Made by a program: the position numbers and the translations under genes
The notes under the pieces: model-generated
What the model saw: the letters and a program-made list of their open reading frames with translations, nothing else
Database searches by the model: none
Told to the model about the DNA's origin: nothing
Shown here: piece after piece, positions 57,680 through 64,000 of the stretch
Layout: the number at the start of each line of letters is the position of its first letter
Numbering within the stretch: position 1 is the stretch's first letter
Assembly (NCBI GenBank): GCA_034422455.1
Contig: DAOUJQ010000023.1
Coordinates: 212,274 to 276,273, forward strand
Origin: UBA1127 sp034422455
GTDB lineage: Bacteria; Chloroflexota; Dehalococcoidia; Lucifugimonadales; UBA1127
DNA length: 64,000 nt
Direction: 5' to 3'

Positions 57680-59008
57680 ATGCTCTCTCAGCAGGACAAC
57701 GAGACCCTCTGCAGGGTTGGCCCCGGCACCACCATGGGCGAGTTCATGCGCGAGTACTGGGTCCCCGCCCTCCAGTCCAGCGAGCTCCCCGGCCCCGACT
57801 CGGACCCCGTCCGCATCCGCCTCCTTGGCGAGAACCTGGTCGCCTTCCGCGACTCCACCGGCACCGTCGGTCTCGTCGACAACTACTGCCCCCACCGCCG
57901 CGCGAGCCTCTTCTTTGGCCGCAACGAGGAGGCCGGCCTCCGCTGCGTCTACCACGGCTGGAAGTTCGACGTCGGCGGCAACTGCGTCGACATGCCCTCG
58001 GAGCCCGCCGAGTCCAACTTCAAGGACAAGGTCAAGCTCAAGGCCTACCCCTGCGCCGAGCGCAACGGCGTCGTCTGGACCTATATGGGCCCCCGCGCCG
58101 ATCTCCCGCCCCTGCCGGACCTCGAGCCCAACATGCGCCCGGACCGCGAGTACACCGTCACCACCGTCCTCCGCGAGTGCAACTGGATGCAGGCCCTTGA
58201 GGGCGACATCGATACCTCGCACCTCGGCTTCCTGCACCTTGGCAGCGCCGACCCCAAGGCCCTCGTCCCCGGCACCGTCGACTACTACACCGTCAACGTC
58301 CGCCACCCGCGCTACAACGTGCTGCCGACGGACTACGGCGTCATGTACGCCGCCTACCGCCCGGCGGAGGAGGACTCCTACTACTGGCGTTTCGCCCAGT
58401 TCCTGCTCCCCTTCTACACGATGATCCCCACCGGCCGCCTCGGCCTGCAGGTGCGCGTCCGCGCCTGGGTGCCCGTCGACGACGAGCACACGATGTTCTG
58501 GGCCCTCGCGGCGCCCACGCCCGGCGCCCCGGCCGTCCGCCGCACCGACCGCAACGGCCGCGTCCTCGGCGGCAGCGCCGGCCAGATGGAGTACCAGCCC
58601 AACACCTCCGGCTGGCACGGCCGCTGGCGCCTCGCCGCCAACGCCCGCAACGACTACAGGATCGACCGTGTGGCCCAGCGCAACAACGAGATCTACACCG
58701 GCATCACCGGCATCCACCTGCAGGACCAGGCCGTCACCGAGAGCATGGGCGCCATCTCCGACCGCACCCGCGAGCGCCTCGGCACCAGCGACACCATGGT
58801 CATCAAGTCGCGCCGCCGCGCCATCGACGCCGCCCGCTCCCTGCAGGAGGGCGTCCCCGCCCCCGGCGTCGATAACCCCGAGGTCTACCGCGTCCGCTCC
58901 GGCGACATCGTCATGAAGCGCAACATCGACTGGCTGGAGGGCACCAAGGAGCTCCGCAGAGCCTTCGTAGACCACCCGGAGCTCCTGGAACCCGCGCCCG
59001 CGTCCTAG
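57680..59008 (+). CDS. Rieske 2Fe-2S oxygenase, large-subunit type (paralogue)
   Basis: A 442-residue phthalate-dioxygenase-like oxygenase. Rieske ligands C70/H72 (YCPHRRASL) and C89/H92 (RCVYHGWKF). The iron site is GDIDTSHLGFLHLG with D178-type acid and H181, H186. The start MLSQQDNETLCRVGPGTTMGEFMREYW parallels the protein at 27165, so the two are paralogues of the same subfamily, divergent mostly in the catalytic domain. A class II aldolase gene lies 250 bp downstream on the same strand. ATG 57680 follows CGGAGGACGAA. Confidence 0.93.
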   Translation: MLSQQDNETLCRVGPGTTMGEFMREYWVPALQSSELPGPDSDPVRIRLLGENLVAFRDSTGTVGLVDNYCPHRRASLFFGRNEEAGLRCVYHGWKFDVGGNCVDMPSEPAESNFKDKVKLKAYPCAERNGVVWTYMGPRADLPPLPDLEPNMRPDREYTVTTVLRECNWMQALEGDIDTSHLGFLHLGSADPKALVPGTVDYYTVNVRHPRYNVLPTDYGVMYAAYRPAEEDSYYWRFAQFLLPFYTMIPTGRLGLQVRVRAWVPVDDEHTMFWALAAPTPGAPAVRRTDRNGRVLGGSAGQMEYQPNTSGWHGRWRLAANARNDYRIDRVAQRNNEIYTGITGIHLQDQAVTESMGAISDRTRERLGTSDTMVIKSRRRAIDAARSLQEGVPAPGVDNPEVYRVRSGDIVMKRNIDWLEGTKELRRAFVDHPELLEPAPAS

Positions 59009-59009
59009 C

Positions 59010-59225
59010 AGTCGCCTGTAGGGGCGACCTCCCGTCGTTCCTGCGCAGGCAGGAACCCAGAGGGGCTGGGAAGGGTGGGGTACCCGTGGCTACAGCCAAC
59101 GTGACTGCCCGCGCTTCGCTAACCGTCGTACCGGCGAAAGCAGGCCCCGTACCCCGATACGGGGCCGGGCGGGGCGACCCGCATAGTCGCTCACCCCCGT
59201 TCGCCCTGAGCCTGTCGAAGGGTGA
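59010..59225. repeat. Mosaic intergenic repeat cluster 7
   Basis: GTAGGGGCGACC fragment, TCGTTCCTGCGCAGGCAGGA plus ACCCAGAGG module, a GTACCGGCGAAAGCAGG variant, and a TTCGCCCTGAGCCTGTCGAA core. Confidence 0.75.
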
Positions 59226-59255
59226 ACGGGCCACACCAAACGAAGGAGGCCAACC

Positions 59256-60038
59256 ATGCCAGACATAGACGACGTCAAGCGCGACGTAGCCATCGCCAAC
59301 CGCATCCTGTCCCACGTCGGCCTCGCGACCGGCGTCCTCGTGTCGCTGGGCCACGCCAGCCTGCGCGTCCCCGGCGAGCCCGACAAGTTCATCGTCAAGG
59401 GCCGCGGCTACGCCATCGACGCCCTTCCCCTCATGCAGCCCGAGGACATGATCGTCTGCGACCTCGAGGGCCGGAAGGTGGGTGGCCCGCCCAACGCCAC
59501 CCAGTGCTTTGAGGTCAAGATGCACTCCGCCGTCTACAAGTCGCACCCGGAGGTGCAGTCCGTCGTCCACTGCCACCCCCGCTACGCCACGATGATGAGC
59601 GTCCTGCAGGCCCGCCTCGTGCCCATGTGCAACGAGGGCTCGCAGCTCGTGCGCAACCCCCTCCCCGTCTACCCCCACAACAAGCTCATCCTGACCGAGA
59701 AGGATGGCCAGGGCGTCGCTGCGGCACTCGGCGACTCCCAGGCCGCCCTGCTGCGAGGCCACGGCGCCGTGACGACCGGCAACAACCTGGAGCAGTCCGT
59801 CATGAACATGCTCCACCTTGAGGAGCAGGCGCGCATGAACTGGTACGCCTACTGCGCCATGGGCCCGGACCACCCCGGCATCCCGGAGGCCGACATGGTC
59901 GAGGCCCGCAACCAGCCCACCATCGCCGAGCTCGACCACTTCGTCGGTGGGCCCGCCATCCGGGGCGGCGCGGGCGGCGGCGGGGCATGGCGCTACTTCA
60001 CCTACCTCATCACCCAGGACCTCGACGCCGGCCGCTAG
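59256..60038 (+). CDS. Class II aldolase/adducin family protein
   Basis: A 260-residue zinc-dependent aldolase-like protein. The metal motif is HCHPRYATM (H108, H110-type) with a third histidine in LLRGHGAVTTG (about 168), and KMHSAVYKSHPEVQSVVH precedes it. Family members include fuculose-phosphate aldolase and decarboxylases of hydroxy-aromatic acids; position after a Rieske oxygenase favours a catabolic role on an oxygenated acid (inference). ATG 59256 is preceded by GAAGGAGGCC. The C-terminus is glycine-rich. Confidence 0.9.
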   Translation: MPDIDDVKRDVAIANRILSHVGLATGVLVSLGHASLRVPGEPDKFIVKGRGYAIDALPLMQPEDMIVCDLEGRKVGGPPNATQCFEVKMHSAVYKSHPEVQSVVHCHPRYATMMSVLQARLVPMCNEGSQLVRNPLPVYPHNKLILTEKDGQGVAAALGDSQAALLRGHGAVTTGNNLEQSVMNMLHLEEQARMNWYAYCAMGPDHPGIPEADMVEARNQPTIAELDHFVGGPAIRGGAGGGGAWRYFTYLITQDLDAGR

Positions 60039-60039
60039 T

Positions 60040-60140
60040 CCTCCGTTCGCCCTGAGCCTGTCGAAGGGTGAACGGCGCCTTGGGAGCGGCCCTGTAGTCC
60101 CTTCCCCCTTCGAGAGGGAAGGTTAGGATGGGGGTGTCGC
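60040..60140. repeat. Mosaic intergenic repeat cluster 8
   Basis: TTCGCCCTGAGCCTGTCGAA core followed by CCCCCTTCGAGAGGGAAGG with a GGATGGGGG tail. Confidence 0.75.
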
Positions 60141-60236
60141 CTGAGCCGGACGAACGCCATCGAAGGGCAACCACGAGGGTTGCCCCACCCTGACCCGCGC
60201 GGTGACACCCGCCGCGCATTCAGGAACTTGATTGGC

Positions 60237-60242
60237 TATACT
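60237..60242 (+). promoter_or_regulatory. Probable -10 element of the RCC1-like lipoprotein gene
   Basis: TATACT in GGCTATACTTGCG, about 60 bp before the TTG start. No good -35 was found. Confidence 0.4.
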
Positions 60243-60300
60243 TGCGTTGCTATCTTGGACAGGAGGGGAACGGACAGTTCGCTCGCGAGCGGAGGTGAAT

Positions 60301-62373
60301 TTGCACACAAGGCAGTGGCAGGCAGCATCTGTGTTGGCCCTGGCTGCCGTGATGCTGTTCGGCGCTTCCTGCGGCTGGTTTGGAGAGTCGCCACCGGATG
60401 CCCCACCCGAAAGCCCCGCGTCCACTTCCTCGGCTCGCCCGTCACCAACTGCCGCCGTAGTTGAATCTGCCTCACCCACGCCTTTCCCGTCACCAACCGC
60501 CGCTGTAGGCGCACCCGCCTCACCCACTCCCTTCCCGTCACCAACCGCCGCCATAGCCGAATCCGCCTCACCTACTCCCCTGCCGTCACCAACTGCAACC
60601 GTTGCCGTATCCGTCTCCCCCACCCCTGCCTTGATCCCTTCGCCCACTGCGACGCCGGACGCTACGCCCCCGCCTCTTGCTCACCCTTGGCTGTTTACTG
60701 CAATCAGCTCCGGGGATTCCCACGGCTGCGCATTGCGGATGGACGGCAGGGCGGTCTGCTGGGGGGATAATCGCTATGGTTACCCACCGGAGGAGGAGAC
60801 ATTCACTGCCATTAGTGCGGGAGATGCCCATACTTGTGGGCTGCGCCCCGACGGCACAGCGCTTTGTTGGGGCTTGAATGGGTATGGCAGGGCAACACCG
60901 CCGGATGGGACCTTCACCGCCATCAGTAGCGGCTGGCTCCATACCTGCGGTCTGCGCCCGGACGCCTCCGCGGTTTGCTGGGGATTTGACGAGGACGGCA
61001 GGGCATCCCCGCCGGAGGGCGAGGCGTTCCAGGCGATCAGCAGCGGCAGGCTGCACACGTGCGGCGTTCGCCTCGACGGCTCAGCCGTCTGCTGGGGGCT
61101 GGACCGCGATGGCATGGCATCGCCCCCTCCGGGCGAAACCTTCACGGACATCACCAGCGGCCATGTCCGCACCTGCGGCCTGCGCCCCGACGGCTCAGCC
61201 GTCTGCTGGGGCTTGGATCGCAATGGTAGGGCCACGCCGCCAACGGGTGAAACGTTCACTTCGCTGACGAGCGGCCGAGGCTTGATCTGCGGGCTGCGGC
61301 CCGACGGCGCTGCCGTATGTTGGGGAGATGATGAGAACGGCTCCCTGCAGCCTCCGGCGGGTGAGACCTTCACGTCAATCGAAGCCGGACATCTGGGCGC
61401 CTGCGGCTTGCGTTCCAACGGGACCGTGGTCTGCTCACAGAGGGACCGGAATTACCAACCTGGGCCTCGAGAATCGGTAACCTTCACCGCCATTAGCGTT
61501 GGCGTCTTTGACGTATGCGGTTTGCGAGACGACAGTTCCGTCCAGTGTTGGAGTGGAGATGACCCGCAAAGTACGGCCACACCTCCTTATGGCCGCACGT
61601 ACCAGGCCATCAGCACTGGCGGAGCTGCGCTGTGTGGCTTGGACCAGGACCAATTGGTCACTTGCTGGGAGTCTACGTACCGCACGTATGAAGAAGACCG
61701 GCAATCTTTTGGCCCTGAAGCAGAGAAGTTTTCAGTAGTCAACGCCGGCTACTACAGTGCCTGTGGGTTGCGCAGCGACGGATCAGCCCAATGCTGGCTG
61801 ATAGTTGAGCCTCAGGGAGGATTCGCGTCTCTGTTCGACGGAATCGAGGCTGGTCAGCCGCCGGAGGGAGAGACGTTCTCCTCGGTTAGCATAGGGCACT
61901 TCCTCGCCTGCGGGATTCGTACCGATGGGTCAGCACTGTGTTGGAGCGCAGTGAACTTTGGTGAGGAGTCGGTGCGAACAGCGCCGCAACCACCTTCAGA
62001 GGAGACCTTCAAGTCTATCAGCGTGAGCATTACCCATGCCTGTGGACTCACCGATGACCACGCCGCTGTGTGCTGGGCTATGCAGGAATCCACGGGAATC
62101 ACTGGACTGGACGTCGGCTCGTTGACTTCGCCCGAAGGCGAGCGATTCGTCTCTGTTGGTGCTGGGGCTGGTTTTGCTTGCGGATTACGCTCGAACGGGT
62201 CACACCTTTGTTGGGTCGCTGATGACCAGGAATTGACGGATGAAGGGTTGTTAGAAAGAGTTTCCCTGCCTGAATACGAACGCTTCTCTTCTTTGAGCAT
62301 TGGCGATGCACTTATGTGTGGCCTCCGGGTGGATGGCACTGTGGTTTGCAGGGGTGCGATTCGGGTAGGGTAG
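60301..62373 (+). CDS. Lipoprotein with 14 RCC1-like cysteine-paired repeats
   Basis: A 690-residue exported protein. TTG 60301 is chosen because GGAGG lies 5 nt upstream, and it places a short basic N-terminus before the hydrophobic signal VLALAAVMLFGAS and the lipobox cysteine 24. The in-frame start at 60232 overlaps the -10 element. Residues about 47-110 are four 16-residue Pro/Ser/Thr-rich units (PSPTAAVVESASPTPF). The rest is fourteen repeats of about 37 residues with F-x-x-I/V-S-x-G...C-G-L-R-x-D-G-x-x-x-C-W-G, the RCC1/BLIP-II-like propeller pattern; each has a C-x9-C pair. Function unknown; surface binding is likely. Confidence 0.88.
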   Translation: MHTRQWQAASVLALAAVMLFGASCGWFGESPPDAPPESPASTSSARPSPTAAVVESASPTPFPSPTAAVGAPASPTPFPSPTAAIAESASPTPLPSPTATVAVSVSPTPALIPSPTATPDATPPPLAHPWLFTAISSGDSHGCALRMDGRAVCWGDNRYGYPPEEETFTAISAGDAHTCGLRPDGTALCWGLNGYGRATPPDGTFTAISSGWLHTCGLRPDASAVCWGFDEDGRASPPEGEAFQAISSGRLHTCGVRLDGSAVCWGLDRDGMASPPPGETFTDITSGHVRTCGLRPDGSAVCWGLDRNGRATPPTGETFTSLTSGRGLICGLRPDGAAVCWGDDENGSLQPPAGETFTSIEAGHLGACGLRSNGTVVCSQRDRNYQPGPRESVTFTAISVGVFDVCGLRDDSSVQCWSGDDPQSTATPPYGRTYQAISTGGAALCGLDQDQLVTCWESTYRTYEEDRQSFGPEAEKFSVVNAGYYSACGLRSDGSAQCWLIVEPQGGFASLFDGIEAGQPPEGETFSSVSIGHFLACGIRTDGSALCWSAVNFGEESVRTAPQPPSEETFKSISVSITHACGLTDDHAAVCWAMQESTGITGLDVGSLTSPEGERFVSVGAGAGFACGLRSNGSHLCWVADDQELTDEGLLERVSLPEYERFSSLSIGDALMCGLRVDGTVVCRGAIRVG
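60439..60630 (+). repeat. Four 48-bp tandem repeats in the lipoprotein linker
   Basis: Units at 60439, 60487, 60535 and 60583 encode PSPTA(A/T)(V/I)...SPTP(F/L/A). Length variation by multiples of 48 bp would keep the frame. Confidence 0.85.
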
Positions 62374-62488
62374 CACCCGCCCTCCCCGCCCTCCGCCGCG
62401 CCCAAACGATCCCGTCATCCCCGCAAAAGCGGGAATCCAGGGCATCCGCCGAGGGTAGCACCCGCCCTCCCCGCCCGTCCGCCGCGCC
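62368..62488. repeat. Direct repeat pair flanking a short hairpin module
   Basis: GGGTAGCACCCGCCCTCCCC plus GCCC(T/GT)CCGCCGCGCC occurs at 62368-62402 and 62453-62488, nearly identical. Between them is a GTCATCCCCGCAAAAGCGGG plus AATCCAG module like that inserted in lhr. Confidence 0.8.
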
Positions 62489-62525
62489 TGACGCCGCTTC
62501 CGTGACGCCCCGCCGACTGCTGGTG

Positions 62526-62531
62526 TACACT
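62526..62531 (+). promoter_or_regulatory. Possible -10 element of the ThDP enzyme gene
   Basis: TACACT in CTGGTGTACACTGCCCG, 72 bp before the ATG; the same hexamer is used in three other predicted promoters here. The -35 is weak. Confidence 0.4.
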
Positions 62532-62603
62532 GCCCGTGCCCAATTTCGGCATACCATCGTCGTGCGCAACGTGCGCGGCGTACACACCACAAGGAGGACC
62601 ACC

Positions 62604-64000
62604 ATGAAGGGCGGCGCAGCCATCGCCAACATCCTGAAGCAGGAGGGCGTCGAGTACATCTTCTGCTTCCCCAACAACCCCCTCATCGACGCTGCCGCTT
62701 CCGTCGGCATCCGCCCCATCATCACCCGCATCGAGCGCACCGCCGTCAACATGGCGATGGGCTACGCCCGCACCAACGGCGGCAGCCCCCTCGCCGTTTG
62801 CGTCTTCCAGGGCGGCCCCGGCATTGAGAACGCCTACGGCGGCGTCGCGCAGGCCTTCGCCGACTCCTCCCCCATCCTCATCCTGCCCGGCCAGGCGGGC
62901 GCCGCGCGCCAGAACCAGCCCAGCGTCTACGACTCCGTCCGCCACTATGAGGGCGTCACCAAGTGGACCGGCATCGTCAACAGCGCTGACCGCGTGCCGG
63001 AGATGATGCGCCGCAGCCTGTCGGCCCTCCGGACCGGCAGCCCGAAGCCCGTCCTCATGGAAATCCCCGGCGACGTCGTCAACGCCGAGATGGCCGACGA
63101 GGAGTTCGCCTACCAGCCCGTCCAGCGCCGCCGCTCCGCCGGTGACCCCGACGACATCCGCGAGGTCGCCTCTGTGCTGCTCGCCTCCGAGCTTCCCGTC
63201 ATCTACGCCGGCCAGGGCATCTTCCACGCCGACGCCAGCGACGAGCTGCAGGAGCTCGCTGAGCTTATCAACGCCCCCGTCCTGACCACCACCCTTGGCA
63301 AGAGTTGCTTCCCGGAGGACCACCCCCTCGCCCTCGGCGCGGGCGGCACCTCTGCCACGAAGATGGTCGGCCACTTCCTCGGCCGCTGCGACACCGTCTT
63401 CGGCATCGGCACCAGCTTCCAGAAGACCCTCGCCAGCTACACCGTCCCCCGGGGCAAGGTCGTCATCCAGTCGACCTCCGACGCCGCTGACCTCGACAAC
63501 GAGTACGCCATCAACCACGCCGTCGTCGGCGACGCCAAGCTGGTGCTCCGCGCCCTCATCGACGAGGTCCGCAGCCGCGGCGCCGGCCGCGCCGGTAACG
63601 GCATCGCCGACGAGGTGCAGGCCGTCAAGTCCGCCTGGCTCGACGAGTGGATGCCCCACCTGACCTCGGAGGAGACGCCCATCAACCCCTACCGCGTCGT
63701 CTACGAGCTTCAGAACACCATCGACCGCGCCAACGCCATCGTCACCCACGACTCCGGCAACCCCCGCGACCAGATGGTGCCCTTCTTCGAGACTATCGCC
63801 CGCAAGAGCTACATGGGCTGGGGCAACTCCACCCAGCTCGGCACCGGCCTCGGCCTGGCCCTCGGCGCCAAGTGCGCCGCGCCGGAGAAGCTGGTGGTCA
63901 ACGTCATGGGCGACACCGCCGCCGGCACCGTCCTCCTCGACGTCGAGACCGCCGTCCGCGAGCGCCTGCCCATCCTGACGGTCATCCTCAACAACGGCGC
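62604..64000 (+). CDS. Thiamine pyrophosphate-requiring enzyme, acetolactate-synthase-like (3' end outside window)
   Basis: The first 465 residues of a ThDP enzyme of the IlvB/benzoylformate-decarboxylase superfamily, open to the window edge. ATG 62604 follows AAGGAGGACCACC. The N-terminal PYR domain has the expected catalytic glutamate in RIERTAVNMAMGYAR and FQGGPGIENAYGG. The central domain follows, and the PP domain carries VMGDTAAGTVLLDVETAVRERLPILTVILNN, where the normal GDG metal motif reads GDT. Related uncharacterised enzymes cluster with aromatic-acid catabolism. The reaction (decarboxylase, carboligase or oxalyl-CoA type) cannot be decided. Confidence 0.88.
   Translation, partial: MKGGAAIANILKQEGVEYIFCFPNNPLIDAAASVGIRPIITRIERTAVNMAMGYARTNGGSPLAVCVFQGGPGIENAYGGVAQAFADSSPILILPGQAGAARQNQPSVYDSVRHYEGVTKWTGIVNSADRVPEMMRRSLSALRTGSPKPVLMEIPGDVVNAEMADEEFAYQPVQRRRSAGDPDDIREVASVLLASELPVIYAGQGIFHADASDELQELAELINAPVLTTTLGKSCFPEDHPLALGAGGTSATKMVGHFLGRCDTVFGIGTSFQKTLASYTVPRGKVVIQSTSDAADLDNEYAINHAVVGDAKLVLRALIDEVRSRGAGRAGNGIADEVQAVKSAWLDEWMPHLTSEETPINPYRVVYELQNTIDRANAIVTHDSGNPRDQMVPFFETIARKSYMGWGNSTQLGTGLGLALGAKCAAPEKLVVNVMGDTAAGTVLLDVETAVRERLPILTVILNNG

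Overview
The window is high-GC, densely coding bacterial chromosome. It probably comes from a Chloroflexota member of the SAR202/Dehalococcoidia type. This assignment is inferred from gene content: two Rieske ring oxygenases, a LigB-type dioxygenase, a CoxL/M/S/G-like molybdenum hydroxylase cluster, B12-dependent NrdJ with NrdR, a MshA-like glycosyltransferase and a T-box on ilvBNC. There is no rRNA, tRNA, integrase, transposase or CRISPR array that I can see.

Layout. 1-3156: end of a probable ABC binding protein, a HigBA toxin-antitoxin pair and two peptide-type ABC permeases. 3500-5100: a lower-GC patch with a Gp37/Gp68 (DUF5131) protein and its TcmP partner. 5490-8000: an M16 peptidase, a repeat array and a cytochrome c lipoprotein. 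8100-11400: nrdR and nrdJ behind a NrdR box. 12056-12325: a SelW-like selenoprotein gene with in-frame UGA (C-x-x-U), invisible to ordinary ORF calling. 12500-16950: VOC protein, small proteins, a SufR-like regulator and ftsH. 17000-21800: CelD-type acyltransferase, MshA-like glycosyltransferase, DUF502 protein, tandem GNAT and PIG-L deacetylase. 22200-27100 (minus): rpsF-ssb-rpsR, a PpiC/SurA-type protein, then hom-thrC. 27165-29850: a Rieske oxygenase and a low-GC zinc-finger protein. 29900-35370 (minus): ilvB-ilvN-ilvC-leuA behind a T-box leader whose specifier reads CUC (Leu). 35500-40960: small proteins, the divergent Cox-like cluster and a cupin. 41200-43750: LysR regulator, LigB-like dioxygenase, ABM monooxygenase. 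43800-48230 (minus): beta-propeller lipoprotein and a glycine-betaine-type transporter with ATPase, CBS and permease fused. 48400-50860: MFS transporter, small membrane protein, methyltransferase. 50850-55560 (minus): a very long Lhr helicase. 55850-62373: glyA, second Rieske oxygenase, class II aldolase and a 14-repeat RCC1-like lipoprotein. 62604-64000: start of a ThDP enzyme that runs off the window.

Two repeat systems run through the gaps. One is a mosaic of short modules (a TGAGCCTGTCGAAGG core, a GCAGGCAGGAACCC module, an ACCGGCGAATGCCGGT palindrome and a GGGGGAAGG..GGGATGGGGG module). These modules also sit in frame inside the second ABC permease and twice inside the Lhr helicase. The other is a nested palindrome of about 80 bp (outer GGGATTCG/CGAATCCC, inner GTAGCTG-13 nt-CAGCTAC, loop YGTGCCA). 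It occurs at least six times, three of them in a tandem array, with compensatory changes in the stem.

Functionally the window combines housekeeping (translation, RNR, branched-chain and threonine synthesis, one-carbon metabolism) with oxidative catabolism of organic acids/aromatics, osmolyte uptake, and a possible thiol or glycolipid pathway.
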